Positions 5,683 to 12,168 of a stretch of 12,397 nt of DNA are shown piece by piece. The DNA comes from Methanosarcinaceae archaeon (lineage in GTDB: Archaea > Halobacteriota > Methanosarcinia > Methanosarcinales > Methanosarcinaceae): contig JAUWBW010000031.1 of assembly GCA_030609665.1 (NCBI GenBank), forward strand, positions 1-12,397. Direction: 5' to 3'. The notes under the pieces are model-generated. The model saw only the letters and a program-made list of their open reading frames with translations, was not told the DNA's origin and made no database searches. The stretch's first letter is position 1, and each line of letters begins with the position of its first letter. The position numbers and the translations under genes are program-made.

Positions 5683-6960
5683 ATGGTCAAGTTAAGCAGA
5701 ACTTTTTTACTTGTAGTATGTTCAATTGTACTTCTGGCAATGCTGTCAGGAAGCGCAACTGCGAGAGTAGAGATCTACAATAGCACGATTAGAGAGGGCA
5801 ATGGATACCAAATGAACAATTATGTGATTGATGTTACAGATGTTTTCGTTTCAGCAAATACGGCTTCATTTTATGTATATGAAAAAGATGAAAAAATTAA
5901 ATCACCACTTTTGAGCATAAATGATTCATTTACATTTGATTTTTATGATGGTGAAGTGGAATTAAAACTCATATCTGTGACAAGTGGTACATTACCACTG
6001 GCAAAAGTGTTAATCACAGTGTCTAACTATAACATCGCAGACCTATATGCGAATGAAGTAATAACCGGTGGGCATGAATATGCCACATATTCCGGAACCC
6101 CTGTGATAGAATTGACAAAAACAGTTGATGAAAACAGCATTATGGTCGATGATATAATAACGGTAACTGTTACTGCAAAAAACACAGGCGATGACAAAGC
6201 TACAAATGTTATATTCTCAGATCCAAAGCAGGAACATTTCATACTCGATAAAAGTATTCTTGAGCAGACCGGTCCAATGTCATTGGATATTGGCGCTTCA
6301 CAAACGGTATTTGTGTATATGTTAAAGGCGACTGAGGCAGGATCATTTATACTCAAATCAAGTACGGCCTCATTTTCAAACAGCGCAAATCAGGCGTTTC
6401 CACAAGCATCGTCAAACACACCTACAATAACAGTAACGGCACCTGATATTCCGGAAGTACCAAAGAAAAACGCTGTGCTTGAACTTTCTACAGACATTGA
6501 CAGTATAACTGTTGCAAGGAACGATAAGATTACTGCAACCATCAACATTAAAAATACGGGCGATGCGCCTGCAAGTGCTGTGTGGGTCAATATAATCATT
6601 CCACAAGGTCTTGAATATGTAGGCGGTGACAGCGCAATCGAGATCATTGGCGGTGTGCCAAAAATATACATGGAATCTTTTGGGAAAAATTATGAAAACG
6701 AATTCACCTACACTGTAAAAGCGAGTGAACTTGGAACATACACCCTGACAACAAAATTAGCGTATGAATACGATAACGGGGTAGATGCTGAAGTTCAAAA
6801 GGTTAGCACTGAATCTGTAACAGAGAGCATTTATGTGCAGAAAGGAAAATATGACGAGCTGCTCGAGCAACCAATATATGTATATTTATTGCCACTCATG
6901 GTCATTGTTATGATTGTTGCTTGGATATACCACAGACACAACCAATATAAGTTCGGATAA
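5683..6960 (+). CDS. membrane-anchored surface protein with two DUF11/CARDB-like domains
   Basis: This 425-aa protein is built like an archaeal cell-envelope protein. It has a signal peptide (residues 1-27, hydrophobic core FLLVVCSIVLLAMLSG, likely cut after SATA), an N-terminal beta-rich region (28-130), and two Ig-like repeats at about 138-253 and 262-380. Each repeat starts with a VIELTKTVD or VLELSTDID strand and carries the NTGD turn (N167-D170 and N291-D294) typical of DUF11/COG1361 S-layer-associated domains. One transmembrane helix follows (about 397-415), then a short basic tail (HRHNQYKFG) predicted to be cytoplasmic. Most of it would face outside the cell. A gaggg ribosome site lies three bases before the ATG at 5683. 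The CetZ-like gene follows after 71 bp on the same strand with its own strong ribosome site, suggesting one transcript. The specific role is unknown; a structural or cell-shape role is inferred. Confidence 0.78.
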   Translation: MVKLSRTFLLVVCSIVLLAMLSGSATARVEIYNSTIREGNGYQMNNYVIDVTDVFVSANTASFYVYEKDEKIKSPLLSINDSFTFDFYDGEVELKLISVTSGTLPLAKVLITVSNYNIADLYANEVITGGHEYATYSGTPVIELTKTVDENSIMVDDIITVTVTAKNTGDDKATNVIFSDPKQEHFILDKSILEQTGPMSLDIGASQTVFVYMLKATEAGSFILKSSTASFSNSANQAFPQASSNTPTITVTAPDIPEVPKKNAVLELSTDIDSITVARNDKITATINIKNTGDAPASAVWVNIIIPQGLEYVGGDSAIEIIGGVPKIYMESFGKNYENEFTYTVKASELGTYTLTTKLAYEYDNGVDAEVQKVSTESVTESIYVQKGKYDELLEQPIYVYLLPLMVIVMIVAWIYHRHNQYKFG

Positions 6961-6970
6961 TCGTTCATGT

Positions 6971-6998
6971 ATCAGAATACAAAAATCAGAATACAAAA
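6971..6998 (+). repeat. perfect 14-bp direct repeat, two units
   Basis: The unit atcagaatacaaaa occurs twice head to tail at 6971-6984 and 6985-6998, in the 71-bp gap between the surface-protein gene and the CetZ-like gene. It may be a fresh duplication or a pair of binding sites. Confidence 0.85.
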
Positions 6999-7020
6999 CT
7001 CATTATTATGCATTAGATCC

Positions 7021-7034
7021 GGAGGAATTATTTG
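7021..7034 (+). promoter_or_regulatory. ribosome binding site that decides a TTG start (CetZ-like gene)
   Basis: A strong ggagga (7021-7026) lies five bases before the TTG at 7032-7034. The next in-frame ATG (7047) would cut off the first strand of the GTPase fold (LNILMVGNGQCGN), so TTG is the start. Confidence 0.8.
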
Positions 7035-8138
7035 CTTAACATATTAATGGTCGGAAATGGGCAGTGCGGCAATCGTATTATTGATGCTGTCAACAAACAG
7101 GCATTTGGTGGAAAGACCAAATTTGCAAAATTCTATTCTAAACAAAAGTTTAAAAGCCGTGTGGAAACCATTGTAGTTAACACTGCGATCAATGACCTTA
7201 AGGAATTGAAACATACAAAAGGTAAAGATAGAATTCACATACCTCACCTGCATGGTGTAGGAGCTAACAGGAATGTTGGAAAATCTGTTTTTACAGAAAA
7301 TAAGGACCTTATAATGCGCCAGATCGAAGACAGGGGAAGTTTCGATGTAGGATTTGTAGTCACATCCGCATCAGGGGGGACGGGTTCATCTTTCACTCCA
7401 ATGCTGATAAGAGAACTCAAAGAAAGATACGATTTTCCGGTATATGCAATTGTAGTACTTCCATTCAGGGAAGAAGGAACACTGTATCTTCAAAATGCGG
7501 CATTTTGCCTGAGGGATATGCGCGATAGCGGTGCTGATGGAATAATCCTTGCAGACAATCAGTTCTTAAAACAACTTGGCGGCGATATAGAATCTGCCTA
7601 TAATGGGATCAATGACATGATCGCTGAGCGTGTCCTATTCTTACTTGATGCACTCGACAGTGATATGATGATGGTTACTGACCTTGGTGATTTCAAGACC
7701 GTCATGGATGGGGGTGCAGGACTTGCAACAATTGGGTTCTACAGGGCTGATAAGGATGTTCCGGTAAAGACAGCGATCCAAAAAGCACTGTCTCCTTCTG
7801 GATTATTGTTCTCGACAAATGTCTATGATGAAGCGAGCAGGGCAATGATCATCATAAAAGGTGATAAGAGTTATTTGAGCATTGATGACATCTCAAACGA
7901 AGTGGAAAAACTGTCCACTGCTGTTGGTCATGTGTTCAAAGGAATTATTGTGAGAAATGGTGAATACCCGCAGGTTCTTGCAGTACTCACACTTGAGTCG
8001 GCATCCGAACTTGAAAAACTGTATTCCATTGCAGTTGATGCAATCCAGTATGAACGGGAAAAGAAAGCCAGAGTTGAGGACAAAAAAGAAGTTGATAAAG
8101 CGTTTTCACAACTTAATGGGCTTGAACCTCATTATTAA
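7032..8138 (+). CDS. CetZ-like tubulin/FtsZ-superfamily GTPase
   Basis: This 368-aa cytoskeletal GTPase belongs to the tubulin/FtsZ superfamily and looks closest to archaeal CetZ proteins, which influence cell shape rather than division. Visible parts are loop T1 (GQCGNRI, 10-16, reminiscent of the tubulin GQCGN), loop T3 (HGVGANRNVG, 74-83), the G-box loop T4 (ASGGTGSS, 113-120), a CetZ-like core (PVYAIVVLPFREEGTLYLQNAA, split here as 136-157) and loop T7 (VTDLGDFKTVM, 215-225). In T7, D217 and D220 have the three-residue spacing of the GTPase-activating acidic pair of FtsZ. The G-box departs from the usual GGGTGTG/GGGTGSG: its first Gly is Ser and its last is Ser. The C-terminus is a charged helix (340-357) ending in FSQLNGLEPHY, possibly a partner-binding tail. 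It follows a membrane-anchored surface protein gene. Superfamily is certain; CetZ versus another divergent FtsZ-like branch is likely but not proven. Confidence 0.85.
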   Translation: MLNILMVGNGQCGNRIIDAVNKQAFGGKTKFAKFYSKQKFKSRVETIVVNTAINDLKELKHTKGKDRIHIPHLHGVGANRNVGKSVFTENKDLIMRQIEDRGSFDVGFVVTSASGGTGSSFTPMLIRELKERYDFPVYAIVVLPFREEGTLYLQNAAFCLRDMRDSGADGIILADNQFLKQLGGDIESAYNGINDMIAERVLFLLDALDSDMMMVTDLGDFKTVMDGGAGLATIGFYRADKDVPVKTAIQKALSPSGLLFSTNVYDEASRAMIIIKGDKSYLSIDDISNEVEKLSTAVGHVFKGIIVRNGEYPQVLAVLTLESASELEKLYSIAVDAIQYEREKKARVEDKKEVDKAFSQLNGLEPHY

Positions 8139-8183
8139 CATTCGTATTCCTATGGTCGATGTTTCGATATGAATGTCGATCAA

Positions 8184-8213
8184 TTATTTCTTTTTTGGCA
8201 ATTATTAATGCCA
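8184..8213 (+). terminator. T-rich tract and small hairpin after the CetZ-like gene
   Basis: A T-rich run (ttatttctttttt, 8184-8196) is followed by a 5-bp hairpin (tggca at 8196-8200, tgcca at 8209-8213). The T-run fits archaeal termination. Confidence 0.5.
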
Positions 8214-8225
8214 CATTTTGTTAAA

Positions 8226-8282
8226 GTATATAATTAGAATTATATAGTGCGAGTTAACGACCGAAGGGAGAATTTTCTCGTT
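8226..8282 (+). repeat. dispersed two-hairpin element, copy C
   Basis: The AT palindrome tatataatt-ag-aattatata precedes the GC hairpin: cgag (8250-8253), ctcg (8277-8280) and the 11-nt loop gaccgaaggga (8259-8269). Two bases are missing from the left inner arm relative to copy A, so the inner stem is broken. Copy D follows directly, in the same orientation. Confidence 0.83.
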
Positions 8283-8346
8283 GTATATAATTTATAGAAT
8301 TATATACTCCGAGTTAATGCGAACGGAGTGAGCATTTTCTCGCACA
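8283..8346 (+). repeat. dispersed two-hairpin element, copy D
   Basis: The AT inverted repeat gtatataatt (8283-8292) and aattatatac (8298-8307) precedes cgag (8310-8313) with ctcg (8339-8342), then aatgc (8316-8320) with gcatt (8332-8336) around the 11-nt loop gaacggagtga. An alternative pairing of actccg (8306-8311) with cggagt (8324-8329) is also possible. It is tandem with copy C, and the two come from different subfamilies. Confidence 0.85.
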
Positions 8347-8359
8347 CAGTGATGCAGAC

Positions 8360-8414
8360 CAGATTTTAGCCGAAATTTAACCTAAATTTAGCCTAAATTT
8401 AACCTAAATTTAAC
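8360..8414 (+). repeat. 11-bp tandem repeat, five units
   Basis: Units at 8360-8370, 8371-8381, 8382-8392, 8393-8403 and 8404-8414 follow the pattern ctaaatttaac; the last three are nearly identical. A decayed sixth (8415-8425) merges with a possible TATA-like aaaatattt. With copies C and D and the T-tract, this accounts for most of the 323-bp gene-free stretch 8139-8461. The 11-bp period is close to one DNA helical turn. Confidence 0.85.
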
Positions 8415-8461
8415 CCAAAATATTTGAACCCATGAAATGTAATTGTAGATGGGGATTTTAA

Positions 8462-9739
8462 TTGAAGGTTCAAAAACCTACGCTAAAGCGTGAACTTGGA
8501 TTGTTTGAACTGATACTTAGTGGCATTGGGACGATCTTAGGTGCAGGAATATATGTCTTGCTTGGCAAAGCCGCAGGACTTGCCGGTGATGCCGTCTGGT
8601 TATCATTCCTGTTCGCGTCCGTGGTTGCAGCACTTACAGGTATCAGTTATATGGAACTCACATCCATGTACCCAAAAGCCAGTGCAGAGTACATATATGT
8701 AAAAAAGGCTTTTGGAAGTCGTTCCGCATTCGTCATCGGACTGCTGGTCATACTCGGGCTGATAATAGCGAATTCAACAGTTGCTCTTGGTTTTGCCGGA
8801 TATTTCAGTGTGTTGTTCAACACACCAATAATACCTACTGCTATCGTGTTAATCATGATATTTTCACTGGTACTCTTTATCGGCGTAAAACAATCAGTGC
8901 AGATAGTTGTGTTTATGACAATAATTGAAGTTGGCGGATTATTGCTAACCATTTTTATTGGTTTGCCCTATATTGGTTCTGTCAATTATTTTGAGATCCG
9001 AAATATATCCGGCATTTTTGAAGCATCGACCCTTGTATTTTTTGCATTCCTTGGATTTGAGGATATTGTTAAACTTTCACAGGAAACAAAAGATCCGGAG
9101 AAAAATATACCAAAAGCCCTGATTCTTTCCATAATGATCACAGTTGTATTGTATATCCTTGTTGCAATATCAGCCGTAAGTATACTTGGCTACGAGGCAT
9201 TATCCACCTCATCTGCTCCATTGGCAGATGTCGCATCCGTGGCTCTTGGAAGTGATATGTTTTTGGTAATGTCTATAGTAGCACTTTTCTCCACTGCAAA
9301 CACCAGCCTGTTGATGATGCTTGGTGGTTCGAGGATCCTTTATGGCATTGCTGAATCAGGTTCGCTACCACATGTGTTCTCACGAATTCATCCAAAAAGA
9401 CAGACTCCCTGGGCTGCGATCCTGGCAATAACATTATTTTCAATATTATTCCTGTTTATTGGAGACATCACAGTTGTTGCAAACATATCCAATTTCATGA
9501 TCTTTATCATTTTTTTCGTGGTCAACATTTCCCTGATCCGGCTGCGATATCGTGAACCTGATGTCAAACGACCGTTCAAGTCCCCAATAAACATTGGCAG
9601 GTTTGCAGTACTGCCGGCACTTGGTGCCATCTCGACGGTATTCCTTTTTTCACATTTGAGTATTGAAGTAATGATCTATGGCTCCATACTACTGATTGCT
9701 GGTGTGATCATATCACTGTTTTCAAATCACAATACGTGA
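8462..9739 (+). CDS. APC-superfamily amino acid permease
   Basis: This 425-aa polytopic membrane protein of the amino acid-polyamine-organocation superfamily probably imports an amino acid or related amine by cation symport or exchange. About twelve hydrophobic segments are visible. Helix 1 holds the unwound substrate motif GIGTILGAGIYV (21-32). Helix 6 holds FFAFLGFEDIVKLSQETKDPEKNIPKAL (193-220, the family-typical region around a FxGFE core). A cytoplasmic loop before helix 9 carries SGSLPHVFSRIHPKRQTP (299-316). The C-terminus is a short SNHNT. Only a TTG at 8462 gives this N-terminus: the in-frame ATG at 8432 is followed by a stop just before the TTG. A gggga ribosome-like site lies six bases upstream. 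Substrate cannot be read from the sequence. The gene is preceded by tandem repeats and followed within a few bases by the promoter of the PPC gene, so it seems to be its own unit. Confidence 0.9.
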   Translation: MKVQKPTLKRELGLFELILSGIGTILGAGIYVLLGKAAGLAGDAVWLSFLFASVVAALTGISYMELTSMYPKASAEYIYVKKAFGSRSAFVIGLLVILGLIIANSTVALGFAGYFSVLFNTPIIPTAIVLIMIFSLVLFIGVKQSVQIVVFMTIIEVGGLLLTIFIGLPYIGSVNYFEIRNISGIFEASTLVFFAFLGFEDIVKLSQETKDPEKNIPKALILSIMITVVLYILVAISAVSILGYEALSTSSAPLADVASVALGSDMFLVMSIVALFSTANTSLLMMLGGSRILYGIAESGSLPHVFSRIHPKRQTPWAAILAITLFSILFLFIGDITVVANISNFMIFIIFFVVNISLIRLRYREPDVKRPFKSPINIGRFAVLPALGAISTVFLFSHLSIEVMIYGSILLIAGVIISLFSNHNT

Positions 9740-9740
9740 A

Positions 9741-9750
9741 GTATATTTAA
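9741..9750 (+). promoter_or_regulatory. TATA box of the PPC gene
   Basis: The sequence gtatatttaa starts directly after the permease stop. It predicts a transcription start near 9771, downstream of the TTG (9754) and ATG (9760) codons that could otherwise be taken as starts. This supports the ATG at 9787. Confidence 0.6.
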
Positions 9751-9774
9751 GTATTGGGAATGATTACAATAATT

Positions 9775-9778
9775 GAGG
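9775..9778 (+). promoter_or_regulatory. ribosome site that decides the PPC start
   Basis: A gagg lies eight bases before the ATG at 9787 and downstream of the predicted transcription start. No such site precedes the earlier in-frame candidates. Confidence 0.55.
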
Positions 9779-9786
9779 CCAGAAAA

Positions 9787-10275
9787 ATGGAATATACAAA
9801 AGGAACAATTGGAAGAGTGTTTACAGCAAGGGTTGACCACGGGGATGACCTGCTTGATGAACTCGAAAAACTCGCAAAAGCTGAAAAGATCGAATCTGCG
9901 ATGCTTGTGCTATTGGGCGCTGTCGGGGCAGCAAAACTTGTTACTGGACCAAAAGAGAATTCAATGCCACCTGACCCCATGTGGACAGAATACAATGATG
10001 TGCATGAAGTGGTTGGTGTTGGAAATATCTTTTCAGAAAATGGAAATCCAAAGATACATCTTCATACTGCTGCAGGTCGTGGCGAAAATGTGAAGGTTGG
10101 ATGTATGCGTGGCGAAAGTGAAGCGTTTATGGTGCTTGAAGTGTTTATATTGGAGATTAGCGGGATATCTGCAAGCCGTGTGTTTGACAGTACCAAAGGG
10201 TTTGCGCCAATACAATTCAAAAACCGAGAAAATGCTCACTCCGTTCACATTAACTCGGAGTATATAATTCTATAA
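9787..10275 (+). CDS. PPC/DUF296-domain protein, possible DNA-binding protein, with repeat-derived C-terminus
   Basis: The 162-aa protein is a stand-alone PPC (plant and prokaryote conserved, DUF296) domain, a trimer-forming fold found in AT-hook proteins of plants and as single-domain proteins in archaea and bacteria, whose function in prokaryotes is poorly known. Typical elements are the opening GRVFTARVDHGDDLLDELEKLAK (9-31, an arginine-strand-helix start), LGAVGAAKL (43-51) and the signature GNPKIHLHTAAGR (86-98) with H91 and H93, potential metal ligands. The domain appears to end near GFAPIQF (138-144). Residues 146/147-162, including ENAHSVHINSE, and the TAA stop are translated from dispersed element copy E. 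The ATG at 9787 is chosen because the TATA box and gagg site fit it; upstream TTG-9754 or ATG-9760 would lie before the expected transcript start. DNA binding is a family-name inference only. Confidence 0.8.
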   Translation: MEYTKGTIGRVFTARVDHGDDLLDELEKLAKAEKIESAMLVLLGAVGAAKLVTGPKENSMPPDPMWTEYNDVHEVVGVGNIFSENGNPKIHLHTAAGRGENVKVGCMRGESEAFMVLEVFILEISGISASRVFDSTKGFAPIQFKNRENAHSVHINSEYIIL

Positions 10276-10288
10276 ATTATATACTATA
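10224..10288 (-). repeat. dispersed two-hairpin element, copy E (inverted, overlaps the PPC gene end)
   Basis: In minus-strand orientation it matches copy D closely: AT hairpin (10261-10285), then ccgag (10258-10254) pairing with ctcgg (10228-10224), and the inner stem aatgt/gcatt closed by a G-U pair, around the 11-nt loop gaacggagtga. The outer pair is C-G here but G-C in copy B, a compensatory change. The element contributes the end of the PPC reading frame. Confidence 0.85.
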
Positions 10289-10298
10289 AAAAAAGTAA
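10285..10298 (-). terminator. T-run after the winged-helix gene
   Basis: On the minus strand the sequence reads ttactttttttat with seven T residues, about 36 bp after the regulator stop. The same TTACTTTTTTAT pattern recurs in tandem after enolase on the plus strand, which suggests a preferred terminator in this genome. Confidence 0.5.
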
Positions 10299-10333
10299 GC
10301 AAGATAGTATACAGGATTTTCAAATAATGGCGG

Positions 10334-10711
10334 TTATCCCGACCGCAGTTCACGAAGCTGATTGATGCTGTCCATTACTTCTTTGTTCTTTTGCAGAATT
10401 TCAGATTCGAATGTTTCTATAATGGCACCTAAGGGAACAGTTAGTTTGTAGTACTTTGTGGGTCTCCCTTTACCATTTGTTTTTTTCGCATTCCGTTCAA
10501 CGACCCACCCTCTTTCTCGAAGTGGGCGCATGGCTACACTAACTTCTGGTTGCCTTAAACCTGATGACCTTTCAATAGTCTGTGATGTTAGCTCTTCACC
10601 GCATAGAAGACAAGCAATGGATATCGATTCTGTCCGTGGGACTTTTAGACTCTGAAGTAGTTCTATAATTTCATACTCCGCATCACCCAATAGTTTGACA
10701 TTATCTACCAT
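10334..10711 (-). CDS. winged helix-turn-helix transcriptional regulator
   Basis: This 125-aa protein looks like an archaeal wHTH regulator. Residues about 10-90 form the DNA-binding domain: a helix (EYEIIELLQSL), a short segment with C34 and C37 (ACLLCGEE), a helix-turn-helix (LTSQTIERSSGLRQPEVSVAMRPLRERGWV, 41-70, recognition helix around QPEVSVAMRPL) and a wing with the basic KKTNGKGRPTKYYKL. The tail (96-122) is a charged helix that could dimerise as a coiled coil. Two cysteines three apart could bind metal or sense redox, but two alone are not a full site. The ATG at 10711 is preferred over the TTG at 10720, because a TATA box at 10734-10742 predicts transcription starting at or next to 10711, giving a leaderless mRNA. 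It diverges from enolase and converges on the PPC gene. Its targets are unknown. Confidence 0.78.
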   Translation of the reverse strand: MVDNVKLLGDAEYEIIELLQSLKVPRTESISIACLLCGEELTSQTIERSSGLRQPEVSVAMRPLRERGWVVERNAKKTNGKGRPTKYYKLTVPLGAIIETFESEILQKNKEVMDSINQLRELRSG

Positions 10712-10733
10712 ACTGTACAATATTACGTGTGTG

Positions 10734-10742
10734 TTTATATAA
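10734..10742 (-). promoter_or_regulatory. TATA box of the winged-helix regulator gene
   Basis: On the minus strand the sequence reads ttatataaa, centred about 27 bp from the ATG at 10711. No ribosome site lies between, which fits a leaderless transcript. Confidence 0.6.
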
Positions 10743-10818
10743 TTTACGTAGATATAAAAGTACTTTTCTCACCCATTGTTTAGTATGATCTTTTAAATTT
10801 CAACTCAAATCCACACGA

Positions 10819-10843
10819 CAAACGGTAACGATATATACGTTTG
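10819..10843. promoter_or_regulatory. TATA region of enolase framed by an inverted repeat
   Basis: The arms caaacg (10819-10824) and cgtttg (10838-10843) frame gatatatac, the best TATA candidate for eno, about 50 bp before the ATG. A nested aacg/cgtt pair (10827-10830, 10838-10841) is present too. It could be an operator over the TATA box; the arms are short, so chance is not excluded. Confidence 0.45.
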
Positions 10844-10885
10844 CCTCACTATTATATGTTATAATTATTCAGAAGGTGAAACAAG

Positions 10886-12160
10886 ATGGCATACATTGGA
10901 AAAGATGACAAGTACAATATCAAAAAGGTACACGCACGGGAGATATTAGATTCCCGTGGAAATCCTACAGTTGAAGTTGATGTGTATACTGATAGTGGAT
11001 TTGGAAGGGCAAGTGTACCATCCGGTGCATCTACCGGTACAAATGAAGCACTTGAGCTTCGTGACAAGGAAGAGCGATACAATGGCAAGGGCGTACTGGA
11101 CGCTGTTGATAACGTAAATAAAGCCATTCAAAATGAAATTCTTGGAATGGATGTACGTAGCCAGCGACAGATCGATAATTTGATGATCGAACTGGATGGC
11201 ACGGATAACAAGGGAAGTCTTGGTGCCAATGCCATTCTAGGTGTTTCAATGGCTATTGCAAAGGCAGCAGCAGATTCACTTAATATGCCACTGTACCGTT
11301 ATTTCGGAGGTTCTAATGCTTATACATTGCCGGTCCCTACAATGAACGTACTGAACGGCGGACAGCATGCAGGAAATGCTCTCTCGATCCAGGAATTTAT
11401 GATCCAGCCAAAAGGTGCTGATACATTTGCAAAAGCACTGCAAATGGGCACTGAGACATATCATGCGCTTGGAAAGGTCTTGGAGGCAAAATACGGAGCA
11501 TCTGCAACCAATGTGGGATATGAGGGCGGTTATGCACCTCCAATTGCCATGACAGCCGATGCACTTGATGCTCTTGTGAGCGCTATTGATGAAGCAGGAT
11601 ATTCAGAAACTGAAGTGACTATCGGTATGGATGCTGCGGCTTCTGAGTTCTTTGATGGTACGCATTATTCGATCGACGGGAAAATGTTAACTCCGGGTGA
11701 ACTTGTAGATTATTACATTGAACTTGTGGACACCTATCCGATCATATTTATCGAAGACCCATTCCATGAGGAGTCATTTGAGGATTTTGCAGCACTTACC
11801 AGTGAACTGTGGGATACGATCATCGTAGGAGATGACCTGTTTGTGACCAATGTCGAGAGACTCAGCCAGGGTATTGAGATGAACGCGGCAAACGCACTGC
11901 TTTTGAAAGTGAACCAGATCGGTACAATTTCCGAAGCATTCGATGCAGCGAGTATGGCATCCCGCAATGGCTACAATATTGTAGTGAGCCATCGCTCGGC
12001 AGAGACCGAAGATGATACTATTGCCGACATTTCAGTTGCGATCGGTGCTGATCTTATCAAGACAGGCGCACCTGCAAGAAGTGAGCGCACTGCAAAATAT
12101 AACCAGTTGCTCAGGATTGAAGAGGAACTCGGGGCCGCTGCACAATATATGCAGATTTGA
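10886..12160 (+). CDS. eno: enolase (phosphopyruvate hydratase)
   Basis: Enolase interconverts 2-phosphoglycerate and phosphoenolpyruvate in the cytoplasm; in methanogens it serves mainly gluconeogenesis. The 424-aa protein is full length. Active-site features are VPSGASTG (44-51), GGQHAG with H161, QEFMIQP with E170, EGG with the catalytic E213, the Mg2+ ligands D249 (GMDAAASEF), E290 (FIEDPF) and D317 (VGDDL), the catalytic base K341 (LLLKVNQIG), SHRSAETED with H369, R370 and S371, and K392 (IKTGAPAR). The segment usually written GDEGGFAP reads GYEGGYAP (211-218), so Tyr replaces the Asp before the catalytic Glu; I believe this occurs in related archaeal enolases, but cannot verify it here. 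The ATG at 10886 has ggtga six bases upstream. The gene diverges from a small wHTH regulator that might act on this promoter; this is inference from position. Confidence 0.97.
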   Translation: MAYIGKDDKYNIKKVHAREILDSRGNPTVEVDVYTDSGFGRASVPSGASTGTNEALELRDKEERYNGKGVLDAVDNVNKAIQNEILGMDVRSQRQIDNLMIELDGTDNKGSLGANAILGVSMAIAKAAADSLNMPLYRYFGGSNAYTLPVPTMNVLNGGQHAGNALSIQEFMIQPKGADTFAKALQMGTETYHALGKVLEAKYGASATNVGYEGGYAPPIAMTADALDALVSAIDEAGYSETEVTIGMDAAASEFFDGTHYSIDGKMLTPGELVDYYIELVDTYPIIFIEDPFHEESFEDFAALTSELWDTIIVGDDLFVTNVERLSQGIEMNAANALLLKVNQIGTISEAFDAASMASRNGYNIVVSHRSAETEDDTIADISVAIGADLIKTGAPARSERTAKYNQLLRIEEELGAAAQYMQI

Positions 12161-12168
12161 TCTTCTCG

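Noticed and set aside
9754..9786. Longer PPC protein starting at TTG-9754 or ATG-9760
   Set aside because: Both codons lie before the transcription start expected from the TATA box at 9741-9750 and lack a ribosome site; ATG-9787 has gagg upstream.
10712..10720. TTG start of the winged-helix regulator at 10720
   Set aside because: The TATA box predicts transcription beginning at or next to the ATG at 10711, which would leave the TTG outside the mRNA.
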